Positions 1 to 10,799 of a DNA stretch of 64,000 nucleotides are shown piece by piece. The translations under genes and the position numbers were made by a program. The notes under the pieces were generated by a model. That model made no database searches. It saw only the letters and a program-made list of their open reading frames with translations, and was not told where the DNA came from. The stretch covers positions 38,789,474-38,853,473 of the forward strand of contig NC_067113.1 in NCBI RefSeq assembly GCF_021347895.1, in the 5' to 3' direction. Every line of letters starts with the position of its first letter. The stretch's first letter is position 1. This DNA is from Acanthochromis polyacanthus. Taxonomy: Eukaryota; Chordata; Actinopteri; Pomacentridae.

Positions 1-180
1 TTTATTGAACTTTGTTGAATTTTTGCGTTTTAAGTTTTCTTGAGTTTTATTGCTCTTTAGTGAGTTTTCTCTTAATTTTATTGAGTTATATTTGAGTTTT
101 ATGGAGTTATATTTGAGTTTTTACTGAGTTTTACTAGTTTCTAATTCTCCCCGTCGTCTTGTTATCGTCCTCAGTTCAAC
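1..180. repeat. T-rich simple repeat (TTGAGTTTTAT-like)
   Basis: Imperfect reiteration of a roughly 10-20 bp T-rich motif of the type TTGAGTTTTATTGAG. There is no coding potential. It lies downstream (3' side) of the minus-strand calumenin gene. Confidence 0.6.
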
Positions 181-640
181 GCCTGCATCATGGAAATGGT
201 GTTTGGAAAGAAAATGGATGAATCCTCTGAAGTTTCTTCAAAGACTGAGACGTCTTCAGTCTCAACAGCTTCTTAATGTTTGGATCCAAACGACACCAAA
301 CACCAAAAAAGGACATTTGAGTTTCCATGAAGGACTTTTCCGACTTTTCAGGAGTCTGAACCTTTGTGAGCTCAGAAAAGATCTACGACCGACCGTGTAA
401 ATACAGTTCTAGCTTCATTTTACTGTAGAACTTGTTTGTTAAGATAAAAGGCAACGAAAAAAACCCAAATAAAAATGTCATGCACTGTTTGTCTGTTTGA
501 ACTTTTCCACTGGAGAACCAGCAGAACGTCATCTTAAAGAACCCACAACAAACTGCTTCTAGATCCATCATTAAGTCTTCAGGAACGTTCTAACACCGGA
601 TGATAAAACCTGTAGGTTCTAAAGAAAGAAGACTGTTTAA
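180..640. other. No recognisable feature
   Basis: Non-repetitive AT-rich DNA with only short chance ORFs. I see no gene, RNA or transposon end here. Confidence 0.4.
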
Positions 641-1770
641 TCAAACATCCAAAGAACGTTTTAATTTCCAACAATGTAAAGTTAGTAGAACGTTTTAACT
701 TTGACATTCAGGAACACAGAGGATGTTCTACAAAAGCAAAGCAACATTCAAGAACAGTTCTCCAGATGTAGTCAAGACCTCAAATGATTTTTTTTATAAA
801 ATGTTCCTGTAATGTGATATTAACTAAGGTGGAACGTTCTGAAGATGTTTTAGGGATGTTGTTGATTAAAGAACGTTCTTCTAATCAAAACATTCTCACA
901 ATGTTCCAAAACTACAAAGAATGAACGTTCTCAAACTAATTTTCAAGGCCTCAGATGACAGAACGTTCCGTATAAGACGTTCTTATAATGTGATACATTA
1001 ACAAAGGTGGAACTTTCTTCCTACGATGTTCTGAGGATGTTGCTGAGGAACACATTATACAACGTTCCTCTGCAAAACAATCTCACACTGTTCCACAACA
1101 ACAAAGGAAGAATGTTTTCAAACCAACACTTAAAAATATGTTCTCCAGATGTTCTCAAGGCTTCAGAAGACAGAATATATTTTATACAGAACGTCTAAGA
1201 ACATTCCTGTAATGAAATATATGAACACTTTGCCTTTTAATTGAAGGAACACATAATAGAATGTTCTTCTAGAAGATGCAACATTCAGGAAACGCTTTCA
1301 AGACATTATCGAGACCTCAGATGACAGAACGTTCTTCATAAGACGTTGCTCTAATGAGATATAACAACAGTAGCACATTTTGCCTATTTGTTGAAGGAAC
1401 ACATGATAGAACGTAAGACATTTCCACAACAATGACAAAAGAAGGATGTTCTCAACAGAACATTGAAAAGATGTTTTCCAGATGTTATCAAGACCTCAGA
1501 TAACAGAACGTTCTTCGTCAGACGGTTCTATAATGTGACATATTAACAAACATGGAACGTTCTACCTACAGCGTTCTCAGGATGTTTTGGGGAACACATT
1601 ACAGAATCAATAAAATGTTCCATAATAAGAAAGATAGAACGTTCTCTGTGCAACATTCGGTTTTTCAGAACAATGTTCTCCCCAAACATTTTTACAATGT
1701 CTTTCACCTCCAAGAAGAACATTCTGGGAATGAAAAGAAGAACTTCCTGCTGAGACAAACACTAGCAGAA
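640..1770. repeat. Degenerate tandem repeat rich in GAACGTTC palindromes
   Basis: Roughly 180-280 bp units repeat imperfectly. Each carries the phrases AGATGACAGAACGTTC, GAACACAT.ATAGAACGTT and TTCTCCAGATGTT..CAAG. Recognisable unit starts fall near 951, 1160, 1315 and 1495. The palindrome GAACGTTC and near variants occur many times. The 60-90 aa ORFs here come from the repeat and look non-coding. Confidence 0.6.
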
Positions 1771-1974
1771 CTTTGGAGAACTTTGTCAGAAGAACCCACC
1801 AAAAGATTAAAAAAACCCTCAAATTTACGATTCTAGATCAAACTTTTAGGTCGTAAACTTTATTTCAATGGTAGAAATAAAGTTCCATCAACTTTTAGTC
1901 AATTTAAACTAAGTTCAAGTTAAACATTCTTCACCTCGAGATCAAGACTTCAAGTTCCCACCTTCATCTGTACA

Positions 1975-1980
1975 TTTATT
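1975..1980 (-). terminator. calu: Candidate poly(A) signal of calu (AATAAA on minus strand)
   Basis: TTTATT on the plus strand reads AATAAA on the minus strand, about 445 bases past the calumenin stop codon. A second AATAAA lies at 1859-1864. Either could end the transcript; the sequence does not decide between them. Confidence 0.35.
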
Positions 1981-2423
1981 TACGTAATAAATGGTAAAAG
2001 TTTAAAGAATTTTCAATCGTAGAGAAAACATGTTTGGTGTTTCAACAGAATCTCAGTAGAAAATGTCAAAAAAAAAAATCTGATTGTTTTCTGTAGTGCA
2101 TCGGTTCTTATCAGGGCTTTCTAGAAAAATAAAAACTTTTTAGCCTTTTTTTAAACTTATTTGGGTTGAAATTTGTCTTTAGCGTCCACCTGAGTCGAAT
2201 TTAAACAGAAAATGATAAAGTTTCCCCCAAACAACAGGAAATCAGCAAAAACCACTTTTTTTAAAAAAACAGACGAAATATTAAAAAAAAAACCTTAAAA
2301 ATTTTACAAAAAGAACCCAACAGTAACAAAAGTCTTCAAGTGAAACCTCAAAACAAACCATGATTTTTCTCTTCTGGAGGTTTCACGGAATAAATTATTC
2401 TCCAGAAAGGTCATGTTCTCCAT

Positions 2424-2528
2424 CTAGAACTCGTCGTGTCGCAGTAAAGCCTCGCCGAAGTCCGTCACCTGGCTGCCCACAAACACGTCATACTTGTCCA
2501 GGATCTCCTTCTTGCTCAGTTTTCCATC
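2424..2528 (-). CDS. calu: calu last coding exon (EF6 end and HDEF)
   Basis: Encodes residues 281-314, starting [14 protein letters not shown] and ending RHDEF, then TAG. The acceptor is ATTTGTTCAG before GATGG. It completes the EF6 loop that begins in the preceding exon. Confidence 0.93.
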   Translation of the reverse strand, partial: DGKLSKKEILDKYDVFVGSQVTDFGEALLRHDEF

Positions 2529-5500
2529 CTGAACAAATAAAAAATAAATAAAAAGCACAAAAACCTCATGAACATCAACAAAAAACACAACAGACCAGCT
2601 AAAAACTCACCAGCAAAACATTTTGTCTGGTTACGCGGCACTGAAATGTAGAAAAATCACTCATTTTGTAGTTCATGACTAAAAACCAGGCTAGCAGTTT
2701 CCCTTTGTTTCCAGTCTTTATGCTAAGCTTTGCTAACTAGCTTCTGGCTGTAGCTTCCTGGGTAACAGGAAGAACATCTGAATCTCAATATTCTGATGAG
2801 TTTGACCGGTACCGGGTGGAACACCTGGACGAAAAATAAAGTCTGGGCTCTCTGAGACCTTGTTGGAGTCGGACTCGTGCAGCAGGTGTTTGGCTTCGGC
2901 CTCAGCGTGGTCGTAGTCGGCCGGAAGGATCCAGTCCAGAGTTTCCTCTCTGTCCATCTTCCCGTCATTGTTTTTGTCTCTGAACTCTGCGAACTGCTGA
3001 CGTTCCGTCGCCAACCATTCGGGTTCCTCCTCTCCATCCTCAGCGTTGTACATATCACCTGAAGACGAGGCGAAAAGAAACTGAGAAACCAACTTAAAAA
3101 CCATTTATTCAACCTTGAAACCGTTCTAGGTCTAATCTGACGAGCAGAATTCGTCAGTAAACTGATTCCATCACGAGACCAGAATCTGCTGCAGGCAAAA
3201 CGAAGATCAGATGTGATCTGTAGAAGTGCTGACCCCTGCTGGCTAGACTCAAGGACACCTCCCCCCCCCGAAGGAAACAGTAAGATCAGTGGGCAGCTCC
3301 TTCAGTGACAGACTGCTTCACCCGCGGTGTGAAAAGCAGAGAAACCACAGGTCCTTCCTTCCTGCTGCAGTCACACTTTACAATCAAACTCCCAGTAGTT
3401 TCTGTTCACCCATTTACAAACTGTGCAATAAGAAATGTAAATAATGATGATGTGCAATTTCCTTTAAAAAAATACTGTAAATACTGCTTTCTTTTCTTCT
3501 GAAGAAGAAAATATTTCTATTTATATATATATACTGTGTGCTGCACTCTTTCTTTGATTCCAGTGTTCTATTTGCTGCTGTACACTGTAAATTTCCCCGC
3601 TGTGGGATTAATAAAGGTTTAATCTATCTATCTATCTATTCAACCACAAATACAAGAACTGTACCTCATTTGTTCCATAATGACGGAACAAAAAGAGACG
3701 ATAAAAGGAGACGAAATCGTCAAAAAGGTTCCAAAATTACCAAAAAAATCACCACATAAAGAGACAAAATCAACACAAAAGCGGCCTAAACTACCACAAA
3801 ATGACAAAAATCACCACAAAAATTGGTGAATGTCCCACAAGAAGACAAGCAAAATTACCCCCTGACTCTAAATCTACACAAAAAGAGTCAAAATTACCAC
3901 AAAGAACCATCTGGTTCTTCATCTCCAATAACTTTATCAATAATCAGAGTTCCACCTTCATACTGTGAATATTTCCAGAGTTCCAGGTCCTTCAAGTCCA
4001 TAGAGGAGAAAGTTCTAGAGTATTCTAGAACTTTATACAGGGACATAGAAGTCTCCAATGGTCTTCAAAGTCCTGTAACTCTGGAAATATTCACAGTATG
4101 ATGGTAGAACTTTACATGTCAAGTTCCTCTGGAACCACATTTTAAAGCTGATTTAACGAGAACATAAAAGTTCTGCAGTGTTTTTACCGATGTATTCCTT
4201 CAGGTTGATGAATCCATCTCCATCCTTGTCGATGTCTTCGATGGTTTCCTGTCAAAGTGAGCAGACATTTGAATGTTAAACTGTACGTTTCTGCTCCAAT
4301 CTTTCATCTTTCTCTAAATGTTCTCCTGACTCCGTCGTCGTTCCCACCTGAACCACGACGTCCTTCATGTGTTCGTGATCTTCAGGATGAAGGAACGCCG
4401 TGAACTCCTGCTTGTCTGCGATCAAATCTCCGTTCCTGTCGGCGACTTTGAAGCGTCTCTCATCCCTCGCCATCATGAGCATGTAGTTGTACTCCGAGTC
4501 CGCCTGAGGGTCGTCTGATGGAGAACCAGTCAGAGAACCTCAGAGAACCCATCTGCTGTTTGAAACTCTCAGAAAAATGATGCTATTTGACTAGTTCCTC
4601 ACCAGGCTTCATGGTTCTTCGAAACACCACCATCAGTTCAATTTAGTGGATGATTCACCTACTTTTTATGGTTCCTTTAAAGGTTCTTTATTTCTACTGG
4701 GGTTCTTTGGTTTGGTTGCATGGAACAGCATGAAATTAGAGCTGCAACTAACAATATCTCCATTATCGGTTAATTATTTGTTCTGTAAAATGTCAGAGAA
4801 CAATTAGAAATGTGTGTCACAGTTCCTGGCGTTGTTATAAAATGTTGTTCCGTCAAACCAAGAGTCCAGAACTCAAATTATGAAATATGTTCTACTGGAA
4901 GGAACCCAGAAATGCTGCAAATTCTGGTATTGATGGTTCAGTGTACAAAATCAGTTGTCATGTCATGTTTTCAGTGTTTCTTGATTTATTCACAAGTTCA
5001 GTGAAGGTTTTACGGTTCTATGTTCCACGTCACTGTAACTGATTTAGTGTTTTTCTAAAGACGACGTTCTTCACACCTGACTGAACCCAATGAAGTAAAG
5101 AGGAACCTTAATGATCTTTCAACAGCTTCTTAATGTTCTCGTTATTCAACCTGTACCAAAAAAAAAACTAATAGAAAACGCTTAAAGATCCATTTATTTA
5201 AAAACATTACTTTTTAAAGAGGTTCTTTACTGAACCAAGTGGGTAAACAAAGAACTGTTCCAAGAACGGTTCCAGATAGAACCTATTCTTACTCAAGTTC
5301 TTCGAAGCTCCACTTCTGGCACCTTAAGAAACTAGTTTGTGTGCTTTTTCAGGGATTCTTTAAGAAAGGTCTTGCTAAAAGGCTCTTTATTGAACTAAGA
5401 AAGGTTCTTCCACTGCATCACTGTTAAGAACCGTTTTTGGTTCCAGTTAGCGATTTTATTTTACTGAGTGTGCTCTCAGGTAAAGGAAGGCTCTTGAATT

Positions 5501-7867
5501 GCTCTACAGAAGGTTCTCTGGTTCTTCAAAAGCACCAACACCAATTGAAGAATCTCTTTATTGAGTGGATGGTTCTTTAAAAGGTTCTTCAGCGTGAAAT
5601 TAGAGCTGTAGCTAACAATTATTTTCATTCTGGATGAATCATTTGTTCTTTACTGAACCAGGAGGGTCCATGAAGAACTATCCTGAGCAGGGTTCCCTAC
5701 AGAACCTACTTTTACTAAAATTGTTAAGAGCGCCGCTAAAGGAACCACTTTTTGATGGTTCTTTGATGGATCTTTGGCAAGATGGTTCTTTAGATAACCT
5801 CCTTGTAAAAGGTTCTTTACTGAACTAGAATCAGTTCTTCTATAGCAGCTACTTTTGGATCCACTTAGCACCGTTCTTTTTCTTTATTTTACAGTTAGAA
5901 CAGAGTGTGTTTGGGTTCTTACCTAGATAACTGCCATACGTGACGTTCTTGTACTCCTCCCAGCTGATCTGGCCGTCGGCGTTCAGGTCGAAGTCGTTCC
6001 ACTGATGTTCCACGCTGTCGTAGATGTGCTTCTTCTGGGCGATTTTGATCCAAACCTTCAGCTCGTCTTCGGAGACGAAACCGTCCTGGTCGCCGTCAAT
6101 TTTATCCACGATGATTCTGCAGACAGACAGACATTACTGAAGGTCTTTTCTGTTACGGTTCTGTTCCATCCTGAGAAACGTTCTCCTGAACTAATCCTAT
6201 GAGAACCTCCTCAGAATCAGCTGATTCTTTATCTACATTAGCCTCTTGGCTGCTACGAATACAGGCAGTTCATGTTTTAAGTTTAACTTATTGTAAAGTC
6301 AATTATTTAGTTAGCTAATCCTACAGCATGCTAATATAGCAAATTGTTTTTAATGTAACATAAATTTAGTTAGCTATCTTAGACAGCAAGCGAGATGTTT
6401 AGTCCAAAGGAATGAGTAATTAAAGAAACTAGCTAATACTTTATCAAGCTAATGTAGCATAATGATATTAACTTAACATAAAGTCAGCTATTTAGCTGGC
6501 TAGTGCTACAGCATGCTAATATAGCATAATGATATTAGCTAAACATAAAGTCAGCTATTTAGTTAGCTTGTGTCACAGCATGCTAATATAGCATAATTAG
6601 CTTAAGCTGAAGTTAGTAAGTTTGTTAGCTAGTGCTACAGCATGCTAATATAGTACAATGTTATTACCCTAATCTAAAGTTAGCTAGTTAGTTAGCTAAT
6701 GCTACTGGATGCTAATACAGCATAATGTTAGTAGCTTAACCTAAAATCAGCTGGTTAACTAGCTAGTGCTACAGCATGCTAATACAGCATAATGCAGTAT
6801 TTCCTCTACAACTTTATTCAGCAGCGGCGGCAGGCTGTCTGAGGAGCTGTGACGAGTACACAATTGACACTCGACTGCAGATTTTTCTTTACCACCTATT
6901 TATTGAACGGCCAGTTGAAAATGACTTTTTAGAGGCTCAATGTACAAAAAAACCCTAATATTTGAACAAGCTCATCTGAAAACGCAGTCAACAGTTACAT
7001 CATGGAGTGTAGATATTAGCTTAATGCTATCAATAGTTTACTCACATTAGCGACACTGAGTTGGCACCGGGGTATCGATATGTTATGTAACGTTAGCTAG
7101 ACATCAATATTTTGTGAAAGTCTGTTTAACTTGTAAAATCTATTATGAGTCATCTTGAGCTAATAACTTTTTCCTGGTAAGTCGCTGCCCTATTTTTCAA
7201 GACGACACTCCTCTGACTCTGACCTGCTGTCTGGTGACATGACGTCACTTTCAAAGCCGCGCTCTCATGACATGAACGTCATATTAACCGACATATCAAA
7301 GAGTAGATACTGATCGAGATAGTTATCTGTAGTTTACCTTAGTACTCACGAGTACCCGACACAGTGCAGAACTCTGTTGTGAAGGTGGAGACATGCGGCG
7401 GTGGTGTGTTTGCGACAATTACAACAAAAAAGAAATAACTTAGAAGGAGCGGCGGCTAGGATTCAGCAGCAGCGGCCCGCCGCCAAATGAATGAATGTAG
7501 AGGAAACATTGCATAATGTCATTAGCTTATTGTAAAGTCAATTATTTAGCTAGGTACCGCTACAGCATGCTAATACAGTATATTGTTTTTAGTGTAAGCT
7601 AAAAAATTAGTAAACTAATTTTGATTACAAAGAATCATGGGAATGTTCATGTTCAAATTCAGATAGTTGAATCAGTATTTATGTGATTGATATTTCTGTT
7701 GTTTGAATTTTGATTTGGTGATTTTTAGTGTTTTTTGGAGTCAGAAAGCATTCTGGGGGTTTAGCTAGCAAAGGGCCAGCATGACAGACTCCTGTAATTA
7801 TTAATAACCTCCAGACAACGATTACATGCAGAAAATGAGCTCATTTTAACCTAAAATTAAATATGTT

Positions 7868-7905
<38 letters not shown>

Positions 7906-8774
7906 CTTTGTGCTTTGATGCTAATAAATCTAACTTCTGTCATATCGTCAGAAAACAGAAACACAGTTAAATGGTAGTATTTATATAGCACTTTTATCCA
8001 AAGCACTTTACATGATACGTCACATTCACACACTGATGGCAGGAGCTGCCATGCAAGGCGCTAACCACGACCCACCAGGAGCAGTTAGGGGTTAGGTGTC
8101 TTGCTCAGGGACACCTCGACATGAGCATGACGGGCGGAGGATCGAACCGGCAACCTTCCAGTTACAAGACGGCCACTCTATCCACTGAGCCATGCCGCCC
8201 AGTTAACTTCACATTTTGACAAATTGTTCCTGAAAAAGTAATGACTGGCTTAAATAGATAAGTTACTTGTCAAACTTTAATTATTATGCTTGACAATTTT
8301 AAAGACGCTTAGTTTAAACAACTTTTTTTGTTGTGTTTTAACAACTCAAGATATCGATAGAAGTTTGCTGTTTTTTCAGGACTTCGGTTCGTCCAACTTA
8401 AAATGTCTTGCTGTGGTCACTTAAGAACTTTGTGTTTAAAGTTAAAATGTAAAGTTGGCACCATTTAGTCCCCTAACCCAACCCTTTATTGTGAGTGTTA
8501 GAGTTAAAACCGTTAGAACCGTTGTGTTTGTCAGCATTTAGATCTCCTGAACTCACCCGAGTCTCCGTTTGCTCTCCTCTGGTGGCAGATTATCGAAGGT
8601 TTTGGCCTCATCTTGGCCCAGGAAAGCTTCATGGTCGTAGTCGTTGTTCTTGTCGTCGTTGTGCTCCAGGTTGCTCAGAGGTTCTTCGTGATGAACTCGA
8701 CTTTTCTTCTCGGTGGGTTTGCTGCTGCCGTAGACGACGCAGAGGATGAAACACATCAGCATTGGACGGATCAT
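2424..8774 (-). CDS. calu: Calumenin (six EF-hand secretory-pathway calcium-binding protein), spliced
   Basis: Calumenin is a CREC-family, low-affinity Ca2+ binder of the ER, Golgi and secretory pathway. Coding exons, minus strand in transcript order: 8774-8557, 6116-5923, 4514-4348, 4248-4188, 3058-2859, 2528-2424. All junctions are GT-AG and phases match, giving 314 aa (human about 315). Seen in the protein: a hydrophobic signal peptide (about residues 1-17); the mature start SKPTEKK; six 12-residue EF loops at about 80-91, 116-127, 163-174, 200-211, 241-252 and 277-288, all with D at position 1 and E at 12; an N-glycosylation site NVT at 130; and a C-terminal HDEF retrieval signal. Start choice: the ATG at 8774 lies 8 nt after an acceptor, so the upstream in-frame ATG at 8810 is intronic. 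The teleost duplicate (calua or calub) cannot be assigned. Only one version of the EF1-EF2 exon is visible. Confidence 0.95.
2690..2770 (-). repeat. Dispersed repeat (TTAGCATAAAGACTGG family), copy 1
   Basis: Reverse-orientation copy of a repeat also found near 51881, 57792 and 58102. Shared phrases are CAGGAAGCTACAGCC, TTAGCATAAAGACTGGAAAC and AAAGGGAAACTG. It lies in the calu intron between 2529 and 2858. It is probably the tail of an interspersed retroelement; the family is not identified. Confidence 0.6.
2859..3058 (-). CDS. calu: calu coding exon (EF5 and first part of EF6)
   Basis: Encodes residues 214-280: [14 protein letters not shown], then the EF5 loop [12 protein letters not shown] and the family motif [15 protein letters not shown]. 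The donor is AAG/GTCTCAG and the acceptor is GTCTTCAG/GTGATATG. Confidence 0.95.
3170..3650 (+). mobile_element. 3' end of a non-LTR retrotransposon with (CTAT)n tail
   Basis: The sequence ends TTTCCCCGCTGTGGGATTAA then TAAAGGTTTAAT and a CTAT microsatellite (3622-3640). This is a common 3' terminus of 5'-truncated fish LINE copies. A reversed copy of the same tail is at 37540-37612. The family is not assigned. Confidence 0.6.
3650..3910. repeat. A-rich degenerate repeat (AAAATTACCACAAAAAGA type)
   Basis: Irregular 20-24 bp units of the form ACAAAATTACCACAAAAAGA. The same family fills most cnot2 introns further right. Confidence 0.6.
3948..4111. repeat. 164-bp foldback with 41-nt inverted arms
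   Basis: Arms 3948-3988 and 4071-4111 are inverted copies matching at 37 of 41 positions by my count. The arm core is CATACTGTGAATATTTCCAG. A smaller palindrome (GTTCTAGAGTATTCTAGAAC) sits in the loop. It lies inside a calu intron. It may be a MITE-like foldback element. Confidence 0.75.
4188..4248 (-). CDS. calu: calu coding exon (EF4)
   Basis: A 61-nt exon encoding residues 194-213, with EF4 loop [12 protein letters not shown]. The acceptor is TTTGACAG/GAAACC and the donor is ATCG/GTAAAA. Confidence 0.93.
4348..4514 (-). CDS. calu: calu coding exon (EF3)
   Basis: A 167-nt exon encoding residues 138-193. It contains [16 protein letters not shown] (EF3 loop 163-174) and [19 protein letters not shown], both closely matching vertebrate calumenin. 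The donor is CAG/GTGGGA. Confidence 0.95.
4640..5860. repeat. Interspersed repeat zone (AAAGGTTCTTTA motifs and degenerate teleost dispersed repeat)
   Basis: Repeated GGTTCTTTACTGAACCA-like phrases occur about every 50-100 bp, many of them short inverted pairs (GGTTC/GAACC). Two copies of a GAAATTAGAGCTG.A.CTAACA motif (about 4735 and 5598) resemble decayed ends of a common teleost element. No coding potential was found. The zone lies wholly in a calu intron. Confidence 0.5.
5923..6116 (-). CDS. calu: calu coding exon (EF1-EF2, N-glycosylation site)
   Basis: A 194-nt exon encoding residues 73-137. EF1 loop [12 protein letters not shown] and EF2 loop [12 protein letters not shown] are followed by YKNVTYG. 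In mammals this position is filled by one of two mutually exclusive exons. The VDKIDGD start and NVTYG end resemble one of those types. Confidence 0.95.
6300..6794. repeat. GCTA-rich satellite, array 1
   Basis: Tandem 60-66 bp units containing TAGTGCTACAGCATGCTAAT, ATAGCATAATGTTATTAGCT and AGTTAGCTAGTTAGTTAGCT. It is interrupted at 6795 by a hAT-like element. Confidence 0.75.
6795..7511. mobile_element. Non-autonomous hAT-type element inserted in the satellite
   Basis: A 717-bp insert with inverted ends: CAGTATTTCCTCTACA on the left and TGTAGAGGAAACATTG on the right. GGCGGC-rich subterminal sequence occurs on both sides. It is bounded by the 7-bp direct repeat CATAATG (6788-6794 and 7512-7518), derived from the satellite unit. 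hAT elements usually make 8-bp duplications, so one base has probably mutated. There is no transposase ORF. Confidence 0.7.
7512..7630. repeat. GCTA-rich satellite, continuation after insertion
   Basis: The satellite unit interrupted at 6794 resumes (CATAATGTCATTAGCTTA, then CTACAGCATGCTAATACAG). Confidence 0.65.
7866..7904. repeat. (TA)n microsatellite
   Basis: About 35 bases of nearly pure TA. Confidence 0.9.
7971..8200 (-). mobile_element. tRNA-derived SINE with L2-like 3' tail
   Basis: Read on the minus strand, the element begins GGGCGGCATGGCTCAGTGG, with a perfect pol III A box (TGGCTCAGTGG), then a B box (GGTTCGATCC). It ends in the GGATAAAAGTGCTATATAAA tail typical of fish V-SINE/L2-tail elements. 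It is flanked by the direct repeat CAGTTAA (7964-7970 and 8200-8206). The family name is not assigned. Confidence 0.85.
8557..8774 (-). CDS. calu: calu first coding exon (signal peptide and mature N-terminus)
   Basis: A 218-nt coding part; the exon itself runs to 8782 after the acceptor TTTGTGTTTCAG. It encodes [16 protein letters not shown] (signal peptide), then [16 protein letters not shown] and [17 protein letters not shown]. The donor is CTCGG/GTGAGT. Confidence 0.95.
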
Positions 8775-8949
8775 TGTGAAAACTGAAACACAAAGACGCA
8801 ACTCGGTCAAACATCTACGCAGCAGGCACTATTATGTTTTTAAAATGGTTTATTTTCAGTGAAGTCAGAACTTTATTATCACTGATATTTAAATTCCTGA
8901 TGTTAAAAACAATGTCAAATCCAATCAGCAGGGACACTTAGCATACAGG

Positions 8950-9720
8950 AGCAAGGAATTCAAGGTAGCTAGCTAGTGCTACATTAAGCTGAAGTGGGAT
9001 AATGTTACTAGCTTAATGTAAAGTCAGCTAGTTAGTTATCTAGTTCTACAGCATGCTAGTATAACATGTTATTACCTTAACATAAAGTCAGCTAGTTAGT
9101 TAGCTAGTGCTACAGCATGCTAGTATAACATGTTATTTGCTTAACATAAAGTCAGCTTGTTAGTTAGCTAGTGCTACAGCATGCTAGTATAACATGTTTT
9201 TTGCTTAACATAAAGTCAGCTAGTTAGTTAACTAGTGCTATAGCATGCTAGTATAGCATGATGTCTTTAGCTTATCCTAAATTCAGCCAGTTGGTTAGCT
9301 TGTTCTACAGTATACTAATATAGCATAGTGTTACTAGCTTAGCAAAAGTTAGCTGTTTAGCCAGCAAGTGCTCCAGAATGCTAATATAGCATAATGTTAT
9401 TAGCTTAACCTAAATTTAGTTAAGTTTAAGTTTAGTAATCTAGTTAGTTAGATAGTGCTACAGTATGCTAGTATAGCATGTTATTAGCTTATTATGAAGT
9501 CAATGATTTAGTCAGCTAGTGCCGAATCAAGCTAATGTAGCATAATGTTATTACCCTAACATAAAATCTGCTAGTTCATTAGCTAGCTCTACAGCATGCT
9601 AGTACAGCATAAAGTAATATAATATTAGCTTAACCAAAGGTTAGCTAGTTGTTTAACTAGTGCTACTGGATGCTAATATAGTACTATGGTATTAGCTTAT
9701 TATATATTACTTAGCTAGTT
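8950..9720. repeat. GCTA-rich satellite, array 2
   Basis: About a dozen units of 60-66 bp, e.g. AGTTAGTTAGCTAGTGCTAC and AGCATGCTAGTATAACATGT. Successive units in 9010-9240 are very similar. It lies in calu intron 1. Confidence 0.8.
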
Positions 9721-10390
9721 AGTCTGTTAGACAGAAAATAATGTTTTTTTTTTACTGCTGGTTCGTTAGTTTCATTTTTATAGAAAAATATTAATTATTT
9801 TTATGTAATCTACTGAAGAACCTCCATTTAACTCAAACATGTAAAAAGTAAAAAACTGTTTATTTGTGTTTCTAATAAGAAAACCCAGAAACTGACAATG
9901 TGTTCTGCTGAAAAGTTTCATCATCTCACCTCCCAGCTGTTTTCTATGATGTCATCAGAGCAGTAAAAACATCATGATGCTGTTTTGAAGATTAAATAAA
10001 TATAAAGTTTATTTATTGATCAGAAGAGGAAGAAAGGAGGATTTTAATCTATTTATCTGCTGTAGTTTAAATAATGTTGATGATTAAAGCTGCTTAATGA
10101 TCAGAACATGATCACAAATCAATAGGATCTTCTATTGATAATAAACAAACAAACAAATACATATTTTTTCATGAATATAAACAGAGGCTCCGTTTGCTGT
10201 ATTACGAAATAAACTAATTCGATTTGTTCCAGTCATTAATGTTCTTTTGTTGTAGTTGGTGGATGTTATTGATCCGCCTCCTTCCAATCAGTCTAATTAT
10301 TGATTAGTGATCAGGAGCAGCTGCAGCTTCCTGATGACCATATTTGGTAAAAACACTGAACTATGCAGCAACAAAAACCAACACGCCGTT
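9720..10390. other. calu intron 1, AT-rich, no other feature seen
   Basis: Unremarkable AT-rich intronic sequence between satellite array 2 and the predicted first exon. Confidence 0.4.
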
Positions 10391-10413
10391 AAAAACCGCC
10401 CTGACGGACTCAC

Positions 10414-10590
10414 CTGTGGACGTGCTGCTCGTGCACCTGGCGGCGGGTCCCGGTGTCTCCGTTGCTTCGTGTTTACCGACTCTTCTGTCCCCGCTCAACC
10501 GACAATCACACGTTCCGGCCCCGCACTCCGGTTTCCGTCTGTCCGGCCCGAGGTGCAGCTAATCGGAGGCCGACAGGAGGAACTTCTCCC
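10414..10590 (-). other. calu: Predicted calu 5' UTR exon 1
   Basis: On the minus strand a strong donor CCACAG/GTGAGTCC follows GC-rich DNA (exon end at 10414). Vertebrate CALU has a non-coding first exon, and the first coding exon here starts with an acceptor, so an exon in this place is expected. The upstream limit is a guess; transcription should start below the CCAAT boxes. Confidence 0.6.
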
Positions 10591-10720
10591 GATCTGATTG
10601 GTCCACTTCAGCAAGCGCTAACGTTCTGACGGTGTCGTCAGAGGGAGCCGCGCTCGTCCTCTCCACTCATTGGCTGGGGTTCACGCATGGACCAATCAGA
10701 GGCTCCGCGATGAGAAAAGT
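10590..10720 (-). promoter_or_regulatory. calu: calu promoter region with CCAAT boxes
   Basis: A GC-rich stretch with CCAAT on the minus strand near 10598 (GATTGGTCC) and 10666 (CATTGGCTGG), and one in the other orientation near 10691 (GGACCAATCAG). It lies just upstream of the predicted exon 1. Confidence 0.55.
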
Positions 10721-10799
10721 AACAGAGATGCTGCCACGTCCTCAAAGACTGAAAAGAAGAGAAGAAAAGCTGAAGAGGAACCAGAAGAAAACACAGAAA

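Noticed and set aside
2723..3112. 129-aa minus-strand ORF overlapping the calu exon, and its 123-aa companion
   Set aside because: The first is out of frame; the second contains the real exon (2859-3058) but runs into intron on both sides.
8100..8200. A tRNA gene on the minus strand (good A and B boxes)
   Set aside because: It is the head of a SINE with an L2-like tail and target duplications, and it lacks a proper tRNA fold in the 3' half.
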